From Akkermansia sp. (GTDB taxonomy: Bacteria > Verrucomicrobiota > Verrucomicrobiia > Verrucomicrobiales > Akkermansiaceae): a DNA stretch of 64,000 bases. Within the stretch, counting starts at the first letter, position 1. Each line of letters starts with the position of its first letter. Shown piece by piece: positions 16,827-24,722 of this stretch. Under the pieces are notes generated by a model. That model saw only the letters and a program-made list of their open reading frames with translations. It had not been told where the DNA came from and did not search any database. The translations under genes and the position numbers were made by a program. The DNA is taken from assembly GCA_017477935.1 (NCBI GenBank), contig JAFVIC010000015.1, forward strand, positions 1 through 64,000. Reading direction: 5' to 3'.

Positions 16827-16894
16827 GTCGCTCCGCAAGTCTTTAATCCGCCCCTCCACGGGCGCGAGTCAAACTTTAACCGTACTAAAATCTT

Positions 16895-17173
16895 ATGTCC
16901 AGAATCTGCAATATCACGTTTGCCATGCCGCATAAGGGCCGCCGCATCCACCGCTCCGGTCTTGCCAAGAAGAAGGGCGGTATCGGTCGCCACGTCACCA
17001 AGACTGTCAACCGTACGGTCTACCCCAACCTTCAGGAGAAGCGCATCTGGGTACCCGAGCTCAACGGTGGCCGCGGCGGTTACATTCGCATGAAGCTTTC
17101 CTGCAAGGCTCTCCGCACCATCTCCAAAAACGGCGCCTACAACGTGCTGAAGAAGGCCGGCATCCTGTACTAA
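16895..17173 (+). CDS. rpmB: 50S ribosomal protein L28 (bL28)
   Basis: Large-subunit protein of the 70S ribosome. The 92-residue product has the L28 pattern: CNITFAMPHKGRRIHRSGLA at the N-terminus, VNRTVYPNLQEKRIWVPEL in the middle and IRMKLSCKALRTISKNGAYN near the end. It is about 14 residues longer than E. coli L28 because of a Lys/Gly-rich insert (KKKGGIGRHVTKT). The zinc-ribbon cysteines of C+ forms are absent. It is not next to rpmG, its partner in many genomes. It diverges from the MoxR operon. Confidence 0.93.
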   Translation: MSRICNITFAMPHKGRRIHRSGLAKKKGGIGRHVTKTVNRTVYPNLQEKRIWVPELNGGRGGYIRMKLSCKALRTISKNGAYNVLKKAGILY

Positions 17174-17212
17174 TTTGCCGTTGCCATTTTTTCTGCACTT
17201 TTTTTGAACGGG

Positions 17213-17265
17213 GCGGCTTGTTTGGGAGTCTATCAGAGCGAATGATAGAATTACCTGCAAGCCGC
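17213..17265 (+). promoter_or_regulatory. Nested inverted repeats between rpmB and the next small gene
   Basis: GCGGCTTG (17213-17220) pairs with CAAGCCGC (17258-17265); inside, TCTATCA (17229-17235) pairs with TGATAGA (17243-17249). This suggests a folded RNA leader or 3' end. The function is unknown. Confidence 0.4.
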
Positions 17266-17344
17266 GGGGCTGTTCAGAGAACGAACGCGGGTAATTTCGC
17301 AAAGCTTCCTACTGCATTCACAGACTAAGCATTTCGAATAAAAA

Positions 17345-17572
17345 ATGACACCTCAACAAACCAAAATCGCGCTTCGTATTAACGACGACAACCTTAACCA
17401 CCACCTGTGGAATAACCGCGGTGTATGGTGGTGCCACGTAACGGTGCACAAGCCCGATGCTACCGCTGAGCGCCTGCGCTTCTCCCTGCGCACCAGGGAT
17501 ATCAAGAAGGCCCGCACGCTGCGCGACCGTATCTTTGCGGACATTCAGCGCCACTTCGGCATCGCCACCTGA
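17345..17572 (+). CDS. Small basic protein resembling an isolated integrase arm-type DNA-binding domain
   Basis: 75 residues. The pattern RGVWWCHVTVHKPDATAERL, then FSLRTRDIKKARTLRDRIFA resembles the N-terminal arm-binding domain of tyrosine recombinases (a three-strand sheet with a Trp-rich strand, then a helix that begins with T-R/D-xx-K/E-A). No catalytic or core-binding domain follows: the frame stops and a strong terminator is next, so it is not a broken integrase here. It may be a DNA-binding protein derived from such a domain. It sits 170 nt after rpmB and may be co-transcribed. The assignment rests on pattern resemblance only. Confidence 0.45.
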   Translation: MTPQQTKIALRINDDNLNHHLWNNRGVWWCHVTVHKPDATAERLRFSLRTRDIKKARTLRDRIFADIQRHFGIAT

Positions 17573-17596
17573 CAGAACCTTTAACTTTTAACTGAA

Positions 17597-17637
17597 AATC
17601 GGAGCTTCCCCATTGCGCGGAAACTCCGATTTTTTTT
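17597..17637 (+). terminator. Strong intrinsic terminator
   Basis: A 13-bp stem AATCGGAGCTTCC (17597-17609) with GGAAACTCCGATT (17619-17631), including one G-U pair, followed by eight T. It ends the rpmB/small-gene transcript. Confidence 0.9.
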
Positions 17638-17754
17638 GATGTTCCGCCCGCGGCTTGCTTACGCCCGGAGATTTCGGAATGGCGCCTGCAGTCACTTGTG
17701 CGCGGTGCCGGTTTATCTTTTTGTGCCATATTTGCGCGGATATACAATATATAC

Positions 17755-17783
17755 TTGACTCGGCAGTCAAACTGTGGCAAACT
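17755..17783 (+). promoter_or_regulatory. Promoter of the SRP RNA gene
   Basis: TTGACT (17755-17760), 17 bp, CAAACT (17778-17783). The start is predicted at about 17789-17790, exactly where the RNA's closing stem begins. Confidence 0.6.
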
Positions 17784-17788
17784 CTCCC

Positions 17789-17892
17789 TGCCGCCGGGGC
17801 CCCCGGAGGTGTGGCTGGAAAACCCCGTCAGGACCGAGAGGTAGCAGCGGTATTCAGACCCCATCTGCCGGGCCAGCCTCGGCGGCATTTTT
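17789..17892 (+). ncRNA. ffs: Signal recognition particle RNA (4.5S-type)
   Basis: RNA scaffold of the SRP, binding Ffh to target membrane proteins. The ends pair (TGCCGCC 17789-17795 with GGCGGCA 17881-17887), and the central helix 8 carries the conserved signature: GTCAGG, then ACC, the GNRA tetraloop GAGA, GGT and AGCAGC (17827-17848). The symmetric and asymmetric internal loops of the Ffh-binding site are thus intact. The length of about 100 nt is that of the short bacterial form without an Alu domain. A T-run after the closing stem makes the stem double as terminator. A 116-codon open frame across it is fortuitous. Confidence 0.9.
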
Positions 17893-17908
17893 GTAAGTAC
17901 GAAGGACG

Positions 17909-17986
17909 AATGGCGAAGGTCGATTTTGAGCACCTTCCCGCGCCTTCTGCTCTTGACTACTTCCTCCTATTCCGACCTTCGTCATT
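17909..17986. repeat. Inverted repeat downstream of the SRP RNA
   Basis: AATGGCGAAGGTCG (17909-17922) and CGACCTTCGTCATT (17973-17986) match in 13 of 14 positions with a 50-nt loop. It lies between the SRP RNA and the oadB terminator. No gene is seen in 17893-18044; this could be a small structured RNA. Confidence 0.4.
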
Positions 17987-17987
17987 G

Positions 17988-18019
17988 AAAAAGCCGCTAT
18001 CCTGAAGGACAGCGGCTTT
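17988..18019 (-). terminator. Intrinsic terminator of the decarboxylase operon
   Basis: AAAGCCGCT (17990-17998) and AGCGGCTTT (18011-18019), with an inner TCCT/AGGA pairing. On the minus strand the stem runs into TTTTTC. Confidence 0.8.
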
Positions 18020-18044
18020 ATTTGAACAAAGCGGTAAACGCAGT

Positions 18045-19460
18045 TTACTGCAGTGTGGTGATGTAATACCCGGCAATAACGGCGGTACCGATCACACCGG
18101 CGACATTCGGGCCCATGGCGTGCATGAGCAGGAAGTTGCTGCGGTCGGCCTCCTGACCCACGTTGTGGGATACACGGGCGGCCATCGGCACAGCAGACAC
18201 ACCGGCGGAGCCGATGAGCGGATTGATGGGGTTCTTGCGCCAGCCGGGGATGAGGTTCATGATGTGGGCGCAAATCAGACCGCAGCATGTGGCTACGGCG
18301 AAGGCGACCACGCCCAGCATGATGATGAGCAGAGTCTCGCCCTTCAGGAAACGCACGCCCTGCATGGTCAAGCCTACGGAGACACCCAGCAGAATGGTGG
18401 TGATGTTCATGAGCTCGTTCTGAGCGCAGGTCACCAGACGCTCCGTCACCTTACACTCGCGCAGGAAGTTGCCGAACATCAGCATGCCCAGCAGCGGGGC
18501 GGCATCCGGGCAGAGCAGGATGGTGAGGATAGTCACCGTGAAGCAGAAGAACATCTTCTCGCCCTTAGAGACCATGCGCAGGCTCTTCATCTTGATCTTG
18601 CGCTGTTTCTCCGTGGTGAGCAACTTCATGAACGGCGGCTGGATGAGCGGCACCAGAGCCATGTAGGTGTAGGCAGCCACGGCGATGGCACCCAGCAGCT
18701 CCGGAGCCAGCTTACTGGCCAGGAAGATGGAGGTGGGGCCGTCTGCACCGCCGATAATGCCGATGGCGCTGGCCTGACCCTTGGTGAAGCCTACGCACAC
18801 GGCGCACAGGAAGGTGAAGGCCACACCACCCTGGGCAGCAGCACCCAGCAGCAGCGCCTTGGGAGAGGCAAGCAGCGGGCCGAAGTCCGTCAGAGCACCC
18901 ACACCCATGAAGATGAGGGCAGGGAAAATCTCGCACTTGATACCCAGGCCGAGCCAGTCGAACAGGCCACCGTGCGGCTTCACCAACAAGTATTTCTGCG
19001 GGGTTTGCCCGGTGACGGTCAGTTTGCCTTTCTGCACCTTGCCGGTGGCGGGGTCAACGGACTCTTGAGCAACCATGGGCTGAGCCATGGCTTTGTCGTA
19101 CTCTGCTGTTACGGCGGGATCGAGCCCTTCCGTGCTCTGCTTGCTGACGCCGGGGTCTGAGAAGGGGGCGAGCTCGAGCTGGATGAAGCCCACGTCGTTC
19201 ATGGTGGAGCGCTCCACCTTGCCCTCCTTGAGAGCCACCACCTCACGTTGAGCCTGAGTGATGACCATGCCGTTGTCGGGGATGTTGGCAATCAATGCGC
19301 CGAAAGCAATCGGCACCATGAGCAGTGGTTCAAACTGCTTGGCAACACCCAGGTACAGCATCACTGCAACGACACCCCACATGGCGTACATCTGCCACGT
19401 CATCTGGAACAGGCCGATGCCGGACAGGAAATCCGCGAAGGAATTGATGAGTTCTTGCAT
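18045..19460 (-). CDS. Na+-translocating decarboxylase beta subunit (OadB/MmdB/GcdB family)
   Basis: Membrane subunit that decarboxylates carboxybiotin and exports Na+. The 471 residues contain family landmarks: IFPALIFMGVGALTDFGPLL, SPKALLLGAAAQGG, GIIGGADGPTSIFLASKL (the Na+/substrate region), NPINPLIGSAGVSAVPMAAR and HAMGPNVAGVIGTAVIAGYY at the end. Family members are about 375-435 residues; the excess is a hydrophilic insert near residues 66-160, with TQAQREVVALKEGKVERSTM and Pro/Thr-rich sequence, between the second helix (GALIANIP) and GGLFDWLGLG. It is the last gene of a four-gene minus-strand operon with the carboxyltransferase, a short OadG-like subunit and a biotin carrier. Confidence 0.93.
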   Translation of the reverse strand: MQELINSFADFLSGIGLFQMTWQMYAMWGVVAVMLYLGVAKQFEPLLMVPIAFGALIANIPDNGMVITQAQREVVALKEGKVERSTMNDVGFIQLELAPFSDPGVSKQSTEGLDPAVTAEYDKAMAQPMVAQESVDPATGKVQKGKLTVTGQTPQKYLLVKPHGGLFDWLGLGIKCEIFPALIFMGVGALTDFGPLLASPKALLLGAAAQGGVAFTFLCAVCVGFTKGQASAIGIIGGADGPTSIFLASKLAPELLGAIAVAAYTYMALVPLIQPPFMKLLTTEKQRKIKMKSLRMVSKGEKMFFCFTVTILTILLCPDAAPLLGMLMFGNFLRECKVTERLVTCAQNELMNITTILLGVSVGLTMQGVRFLKGETLLIIMLGVVAFAVATCCGLICAHIMNLIPGWRKNPINPLIGSAGVSAVPMAARVSHNVGQEADRSNFLLMHAMGPNVAGVIGTAVIAGYYITTLQ

Positions 19461-19534
19461 ATTGCAATGGGAATTTGACTATTTGTTACACCCCCTGCAC
19501 ATCGCATGTGCAGGGCCTGTAAGCCGCTGCGGGC

Positions 19535-19936
19535 TTAACCGAGGTAGGCCAGGGGCTGGTTCTCAGCTACGGTGTCGCCGGGAGCTACGCAGAAGCTGGT
19601 CACGGTGCCTGCGGCGGGGGCGTAGATGACGGTGTTCATCTTCATAGCCTCGAGGGTGAGCACCTGGTCGCCTTCCTTCACGGCGGTGCCGGGCTTCACA
19701 TCGAGGGACACAACCTTACCGGCCAGGGGGCTCTGGATGGGGGTGCCTGCACCGGCGGCAGGAGCGGGAGCAGCAGTAGGAGCGGGGGCAGCCATGGTCA
19801 CGGGAGCGGCTACGGTTACGGGGGCAGCCACAGGGGCGGGAGCCGGGGCGGCTACGGGAGCGGCGCAGTTGCCGCCAAGGGTCTCTACGGTTACATCAAA
19901 GGTCTGACCGGCAACGGTGATACGGAGTTGTTTCAT
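19535..19936 (-). CDS. Biotin carboxyl carrier subunit of the decarboxylase
   Basis: 133 residues: an N-terminal strand (LRITVAGQTFDVTVETLGG), a flexible Pro/Ala linker (residues 25-62) and a biotinyl domain with the biotinylated lysine in LEAMKMN (Lys99). This is the layout of MmdC/GcdC. It carries CO2 from the carboxyltransferase to the membrane beta subunit. It lies 74 nt upstream of oadB. The linker is built from PVAAP/PAPTAAP-type repeats. Confidence 0.92.
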   Translation of the reverse strand: MKQLRITVAGQTFDVTVETLGGNCAAPVAAPAPAPVAAPVTVAAPVTMAAPAPTAAPAPAAGAGTPIQSPLAGKVVSLDVKPGTAVKEGDQVLTLEAMKMNTVIYAPAAGTVTSFCVAPGDTVAENQPLAYLG

Positions 19937-19992
19937 TGTATGATATAGTGTTTGGTTAATTGTTGAGAATGTTATCGTGGGGTGCAGCTGAA

Positions 19993-20448
19993 TCAGCCGC
20001 GGTTGATGGCGTGGGAGTTCATGATGGAGGTGCGACCGCTCTGGGCGTATGCGGTATCGACAGGCTTGATGTCGAGGATTCGGGCCTCGTTGCCTACCGT
20101 TACCTTCACTGCCGCGGCAATGGCGGCGACGACCTCGGGTGTAATGCTGCTGGCTGCGGCATCATAGATGCCGGCGGCGAGAGCCGCGACCTGAGCCGGG
20201 GTGGGCTCGGGACCGAGCACGGGGGCTGCTGCCACCGGGGCGGGGGCAGCGGCGGCCAGCTCGGCCTTCGCGGCGGCTGCAGCTGCTTTCTTCTTCTCCT
20301 CCAGGCGCACGGCAACGGCACCGGAGATGGAGAGAATGACGCAGAGCAGGGCGAGACAGCAGAACACCACAACCATGCCCGTAATCTGGTACGTCAGTGC
20401 GTCCGTGAACTCGGGCCATGTAATGGCTAGTGTCTGGGTTATGTTCAT
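19993..20448 (-). CDS. OadG-like small membrane subunit of the decarboxylase
   Basis: 151 residues. A single N-terminal helix (ITGMVVVFCCLALLCVILSI) followed by RLEEKKKAAAAAAKAELAAA and a Pro/Ala stretch is typical of the gamma/delta subunits that hold the complex together at the membrane. Residues 85-120 (VAALAAGIYDAAASSITPEV, then VAAIAAAVKVTVG) form the small helical motif seen at the C-terminus of OadG/MmdD-type proteins, and a short Ser/Asn tail follows. It lies between the carboxyltransferase and the biotin protein genes. The identification rests on position and architecture more than on sequence. Confidence 0.75.
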   Translation of the reverse strand: MNITQTLAITWPEFTDALTYQITGMVVVFCCLALLCVILSISGAVAVRLEEKKKAAAAAAKAELAAAAPAPVAAAPVLGPEPTPAQVAALAAGIYDAAASSITPEVVAAIAAAVKVTVGNEARILDIKPVDTAYAQSGRTSIMNSHAINRG

Positions 20449-20477
20449 ATTATGTTATAGTGAGAAGAAGGGAGGGA

Positions 20478-22043
20478 TTACAGCGGCATGTTGCCGTGTT
20501 TCTTGGCGGGGTGTACCTCTCGCTTGCTGAGCATGGTGCGCAGAGCCAGGGCAACCTTGGCGCGGCTTTCCTTCGGGTTGATGACCTCGGTCACCTGGTC
20601 GCTTGCAGCAGCGGCGTAGGGGTTGTAGAAGGCCTCGGTGTATTCGGCGAGCAGCTCCTGCCTGCGGGCTTCGCGGGCGGCAGGGTCTTCGATTCCCTTC
20701 AGCTCGCGGCCATACAGAATCGGCACGGCGCCCTGTGCGCCCATCACGGCGATTTCGGCGGTCGGCCAGGCGAAGACGGCGTCTGCCCCCAGACCCTTGC
20801 AGCACATGGCGATGTAGGCGCCGCCGTAGGCTTTGCGCAGAATGAGGGTGACCTTCGGTACGGTGGCTGAGGAGTAGGCGTAAATCATCTTGGCACCGTG
20901 GCGGATGATGCCGCCGCGCTCCTGCTGTTTGCCGGGCAGGAAACCGGGGACGTCCACCAGGTTGAGCAGCGGGATGTTGAAGGAGTCGCAGCAGCGGATG
21001 AAGCGGGCGGCCTTGTCAGAGGCGTCGATATCCAGGCAACCGGCCTTCACCGCAGGCTGGTTGGCAATGATGCCGACCACTACACCGCACACGCGGGCAA
21101 AGCCCACTACCACATTGCCGGCGAAACCGGCGTGCACCTCCAGGAAAGAGCCTTCATCCACCAGGCGGGAGATGACTTTCTTGACGTCCAGCGGGGTATT
21201 GTTGCTCTCGGGGATGATGTCGTTCATGCCCTCATCGTCCGCGATATCGAGCGGGCAGCTGAGGTCATGCGGCGGTTCCTGCATGTTGTTGGAGGGCAGG
21301 TAGGTGAGCAGAGTCTTGGCGATGTTGATGGCCTCCTCGTCCGTGTTGGCCACAAAGTGGGCGTTGCCGCTCACGCTGGCGTGTACGTCGGCACCGCCGA
21401 TTTCTTCCATGGTGCATTTCTCGTAGGTCACCTGCTCAATCACCTTGGGGCCGGTGATGTACATGCCGGCGGCACCACCTCGGCGAATGATGATGAAGTC
21501 TGTCAGGGCAGGAGAGTATGCAGCACCGCCGGCGCAGGGGCCCAGAATGAGAGAAATCTGCGGCACTACACCGCTGGCGGCCACGTTGTTGTAGAATACG
21601 TTTGCAAAGCCGGTCAGGGATTCCACACCCTCTTGCAGGCGGGCGCCACCCGAGTCGTTAATCTGAATGATGGGCATGCCGCCCTTCATGGCGTATTGCT
21701 GGGCGTCGCAAATCTTCTGGGCGTGCATGTAACCCAGTGAGCCACCCTGTGCCAGGAAATCTGCCGCAGCTGCCGCTACGGGGCGCCCGTTCACCAGGCC
21801 GAAACCGGTCACGATGCCGTCACCGGGGATGTCTTTCCCCAGCATGCCGAAGTTGCTGCAATGGTGCTTTGTGTGCATGCCGATTTCGGTGAAGGAGCCA
21901 GTGTCAAACAGGCTGGCCATGCGCTCGCGTGCCGTCCAGTCACCCTTGGCGTGGCGGGCGTCGTATTTCTCCTGCGTCGCTGCGTATTTAATCTTGCGGC
22001 GGCGGGCTTCAAGGTCTTCCAATAATGTGGGATCTATGGCCAT
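20478..22043 (-). CDS. Acyl-CoA carboxyltransferase, methylmalonyl-CoA decarboxylase alpha-like (MmdA/PccB family)
   Basis: 521 residues from ATG at 22043 (MAIDPTLLEDLEARRRKIKY); an upstream in-frame extension of 29 residues looks non-coding. It has both crotonase-like lobes: GHARGD-like region, IQINDSGGARLQEGVESLTG, ILGPCAGGAAYSPALTDF, then NQPAVKAGCLDIDASDKAAR, LVDVPGFLPGKQQERGGIIR and RKAYGGAYIAMCCKGLGADA. These are the acyl-CoA and carboxybiotin sites of PccB/MmdA. With an adjoining biotin protein and OadB-type pump, the complex most likely decarboxylates (S)-methylmalonyl-CoA to propionyl-CoA while exporting Na+, the last energy-yielding step of propionate formation. Glutaconyl-CoA decarboxylase is less likely, since GcdA is longer. 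Confidence 0.9.
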   Translation of the reverse strand: MAIDPTLLEDLEARRRKIKYAATQEKYDARHAKGDWTARERMASLFDTGSFTEIGMHTKHHCSNFGMLGKDIPGDGIVTGFGLVNGRPVAAAAADFLAQGGSLGYMHAQKICDAQQYAMKGGMPIIQINDSGGARLQEGVESLTGFANVFYNNVAASGVVPQISLILGPCAGGAAYSPALTDFIIIRRGGAAGMYITGPKVIEQVTYEKCTMEEIGGADVHASVSGNAHFVANTDEEAINIAKTLLTYLPSNNMQEPPHDLSCPLDIADDEGMNDIIPESNNTPLDVKKVISRLVDEGSFLEVHAGFAGNVVVGFARVCGVVVGIIANQPAVKAGCLDIDASDKAARFIRCCDSFNIPLLNLVDVPGFLPGKQQERGGIIRHGAKMIYAYSSATVPKVTLILRKAYGGAYIAMCCKGLGADAVFAWPTAEIAVMGAQGAVPILYGRELKGIEDPAAREARRQELLAEYTEAFYNPYAAAASDQVTEVINPKESRAKVALALRTMLSKREVHPAKKHGNMPL

Positions 22044-22290
22044 ATGTTTTTGGTGGTGTGTGATTTGTAATGCAGTGAGCGCCTTCGGCTGAGTACAGCA
22101 CTGCCGTGCGCCCTTTCCACGCAGCCACATTCTACCACATCACCCCCTCCCATGAAAAGCAAATTCCGCGCCCCATCCCCCTTTTTTTTGTAAAAAGTTT
22201 GAGTTTACTCTAAAATTGCTCGCCGGCGGGCTGAAAAAACAGGCCGCTGCACGATTGGCAGCGGCCTGTTCAAGATTTTTTGGGCTTGTC
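22044..22290. other. Intergenic stretch upstream of the decarboxylase operon
   Basis: No gene is seen here. It holds the start region of the decarboxylase operon, where no convincing promoter was read, an A/T-rich run near 22180-22215 and the terminator of the following PEP-CTERM gene. Confidence 0.5.
22235..22270 (-). terminator. Intrinsic terminator of the second PEP-CTERM gene
   Basis: AACAGGCCGCTGC (22238-22250) and GCAGCGGCCTGTT (22258-22270), a perfect 13-bp stem. On the minus strand it is followed by TTTTTC. Confidence 0.88.
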
Positions 22291-23082
22291 TTACTTGCGG
22301 CGACGGCGAGCAGCCAGGCCGGCAAGCGCCAGCAGACTCAGCGTGGCCGTGGTGGGTTCGGGTACTACATCAACGTAGCCACCGATTTCGATTTCTTTTA
22401 CGCCTACATATACCGGCTCCGAGGAGCCCGCCGAGGTGAACGGTGCGAATTCTTTCATCTCAACAAAGATGGTCGCGCTTTCAGAACTGTTAAGGACAAA
22501 AAGACCCGGTCGGATAGAGTCGGCTGTAGGTCCGCTGGAGCCCGCGTTGTTGACCGCAGTGATATGGCCGGTTACGTCTTTATGGAACAACTCTGTCTCA
22601 CCGAGTATGACGCCGGCAGTGTATGTTACGGTGTACGGAAACTGGATGGTTTTTGCGTCACTCCCGGTACCGGTAAAGGCGAAAACGGTCAGACGGAACG
22701 AGTCAAAATAAATTGTATGGTCAGATTTGTTTGTGAGCGTGTATGAAAGAACCCAGCTATTGCTCTTCCCTGTTTCCCCAGTCAAGGCAAGATTGGGGCG
22801 CAAATCCATTTCTCCGTATCCGAGATCGGATTTGCCATCCAAGCTGCCATTCATGTACGACTGCTCAGTTTCGACTTTTTGACCGGCTTCGTACAAGGTC
22901 AGGGAGAAGTCGCTCAGGGACAAGTGGTTCCCGTCATTGTCATTGCCGTTATCGTGTTTGTTCGTGCCGTTCCATTCGATTTCGAATGTTTCCTGGTGGT
23001 GGAAACCATTCCATGCGGTTTCTGCAAACGCAGTTCCGACAAGGCAGGATGCGGCAATAACTCCGACTAGTTTTATTTCCAT
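22291..23082 (-). CDS. PEP-CTERM sorting domain protein, secreted
   Basis: 263 residues with a signal peptide (MEIKLVGVIAASCLVGTAFA) and a C-terminal PEP-CTERM signal: VPEP, TTATLSLLALAGLAA, RRRRK. The tail differs from that of the 6769-7497 protein at very few positions although the bodies are unrelated. The mature part is rich in Asn/Asp/Gly (NKHDNGNDNDGNHLSLSDF) and probably beta-structured, so it may be a surface or matrix protein. It is monocistronic with its own promoter and terminator. The function is unknown. Confidence 0.85.
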   Translation of the reverse strand: MEIKLVGVIAASCLVGTAFAETAWNGFHHQETFEIEWNGTNKHDNGNDNDGNHLSLSDFSLTLYEAGQKVETEQSYMNGSLDGKSDLGYGEMDLRPNLALTGETGKSNSWVLSYTLTNKSDHTIYFDSFRLTVFAFTGTGSDAKTIQFPYTVTYTAGVILGETELFHKDVTGHITAVNNAGSSGPTADSIRPGLFVLNSSESATIFVEMKEFAPFTSAGSSEPVYVGVKEIEIGGYVDVVPEPTTATLSLLALAGLAARRRRK

Positions 23083-23109
23083 AACTGATACGAATTTGCT
23101 TGGTGGCGA

Positions 23110-23138
23110 AGTCTAGCGTAAACCCGGGAAAATGTAAA
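23110..23138 (-). promoter_or_regulatory. Promoter of the second PEP-CTERM gene
   Basis: Minus strand TTTACA (23133-23138), 17 bp, TAGACT (23110-23115), with TACGC directly before the -10. It matches the other PEP-CTERM promoter closely. Confidence 0.7.
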
Positions 23139-23190
23139 GTAAAATTTCGCGAAATGGTGAAAAATAACATTAAATGAATGTCATGGGCAA

Positions 23191-24075
23191 TCACACCTGC
23201 ACGGTGATTCGCGGTGTGATGATGGCGCGGTTGTAGGTGCCGGGGGCTACATGAGTGCGGGGCCAGACGATGCAGTCTGTGAGGTCGCAACCGGCAGGGA
23301 TGACGGCATCTTGCCCGACCATGCAGTCTTCGCTGACTTCTGCCAGTGCGGAGATGGTGGCAGTGGGGTGTATGCGCTTGCCGGAGGGCATGTCGAGAAC
23401 TGCCTGCAGGTAGCCCTCGGGGGAGCCGATTTCGTACCAGTTGGCCCAGTCGAACTCCATGCCGCCTACTTCTCCCCGGCGTACCAGCTCAAGCCAGATG
23501 GGGAAGATGGAGAATTTCTCCTCCGCCGGGAACATGTCCGCCACGCAGGGTTCCATGATGTAGGTGCCGGCGAATTGGTGAGTGCCGGGGTTCACGCCGA
23601 GGGCGTGGCGGATGTCGGTCACGCAGCCGGTGGCGGGGTCGAAGCCGACGTTGCGCTTGCCGTCCACACTGCGCAGGGCCATGGTGATGAGTTTACCGCT
23701 GCGGCGGTGCTCCGCGAGCAAATCAGAAAGGGGGATGTCGGTGAGAATATCGCCGTTGTGCACGATGATGGGCCCCTCTTTCCACAGGGGAAGGATTTTC
23801 TTCACTCCGCCACCGGAATCGAGCGGTTCATCCTCATGGCTGAAGGTCACGGGGCAGCCGCGATACTGCGGGTCGGGGCAGGGGAACGCTTTGTCCCATG
23901 CGAAGTCGAGGCAGGAGGTGTTGATGATGAATTCCGTCACACCGGCTTTCATGAAGTGATCCATGGTGTGCTGGATGAGCGGTTTGTCGAAAACCGGCAT
24001 CAGGGGTTTGGGGAGGATGTGGGAGAGGGGGGCCAGGCGGGTACCCAGGCCGGCGCCGAGGATGAAAGCTTGCAT
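23191..24075 (-). CDS. Sugar-1-phosphate nucleotidyltransferase (mannose-1-phosphate guanylyltransferase-like)
   Basis: 294 residues of the NTP_transferase family. The nucleotide-binding start FILGAGLGTRLAPLSHILPK with PLMPV, the phrase IIVHNGDILTDIPLSDLL (metal-binding Asp) and the WYEIGSPEGYLQAV region match MurU/ManC-like uridylyl- or guanylyltransferases; a short left-handed-helix-like tail (HPTATISALAEVSEDCMVGQ) ends it. It makes an activated sugar for the cell envelope; the exact sugar is not readable. It is the last gene of a three-gene operon, 3 nt after the DUF4126 gene. Confidence 0.82.
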   Translation of the reverse strand: MQAFILGAGLGTRLAPLSHILPKPLMPVFDKPLIQHTMDHFMKAGVTEFIINTSCLDFAWDKAFPCPDPQYRGCPVTFSHEDEPLDSGGGVKKILPLWKEGPIIVHNGDILTDIPLSDLLAEHRRSGKLITMALRSVDGKRNVGFDPATGCVTDIRHALGVNPGTHQFAGTYIMEPCVADMFPAEEKFSIFPIWLELVRRGEVGGMEFDWANWYEIGSPEGYLQAVLDMPSGKRIHPTATISALAEVSEDCMVGQDAVIPAGCDLTDCIVWPRTHVAPGTYNRAIITPRITVQV

Positions 24076-24078
24076 GGT

Positions 24079-24681
24079 TCAGGGAGCAGTGGCGGGGGTG
24101 CGCCTGTTGATGATGAAGTTGCGGATTTTACGCAGGCAGAAGATGAAGAGGAAGATGAATATCACAGCCCCGACCACGGCGAGGAGGGGGGCCATGACAG
24201 CCAGCAGTGAGCCGATGGTGGCGAAAATGTTTTCCATCGTGCTGATGATGGGGTTGCCGACACCGACCGTGGTGGTGGTGCTGGTGGCGCGTACGGAGGT
24301 GGTGCCGAGCTGTACGGCACCTGCGGCGCCGGCACCGGCTATGATACCGGCGCTCCACTGCAGCCAGTCGGGCAGGTCGCCAAGCATGCCGCCGGTTACG
24401 ATGGCACCCGCTACCAGAGCAGCCGGACCGGCTATGGTATCAAGTACATTGTCAATTACCGGTATGTAATAGGCTATGATTTCGGCCAGAGTTGCCGCCC
24501 CCAGGCAGCAGATGGCAGCATCGCTGCCGACCCAGGCGAGGTTTTCATCTATGTCAATACCGCCGAACCTGACTCCCAGAGCCATGACCAGCAGGGGAAC
24601 AAAGACGCGGAATCCGCAGGCAGCTGACAGTGACACACCGGCACACAGGGCCAGCCCGAGTTGAAGATAATTGATATCCAT
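24079..24681 (-). CDS. DUF4126 family membrane protein
   Basis: 200 residues from ATG at 24681 (MDINYLQLGLALCAGVSLSA, then ACGFRVFVPLLVMALG). The GFRVFVPLL motif after a Gly/Ser-rich helix, and the later IPVIDNVLDTIAGPAALVAG, are characteristic of DUF4126. Four to six membrane helices are seen, with a Thr-rich loop (TTSVRATSTTTTVGVGNP). The open frame extends 98 codons upstream with Arg/His-rich non-membrane sequence overlapping the next gene, which I reject as a start. The function is unknown. It lies between a CPBP protease and a nucleotidyltransferase. Confidence 0.8.
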   Translation of the reverse strand: MDINYLQLGLALCAGVSLSAACGFRVFVPLLVMALGVRFGGIDIDENLAWVGSDAAICCLGAATLAEIIAYYIPVIDNVLDTIAGPAALVAGAIVTGGMLGDLPDWLQWSAGIIAGAGAAGAVQLGTTSVRATSTTTTVGVGNPIISTMENIFATIGSLLAVMAPLLAVVGAVIFIFLFIFCLRKIRNFIINRRTPATAP

Positions 24682-24722
24682 GTGACTTGCGAGAGTATAC
24701 AACGAGAGTGCCCCGTTGTCAA

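Noticed and set aside
17655..18005. 116-codon open frame across the SRP RNA
   Set aside because: The region is better explained by the SRP RNA signature with its own promoter; the frame has no start context and mixed composition.
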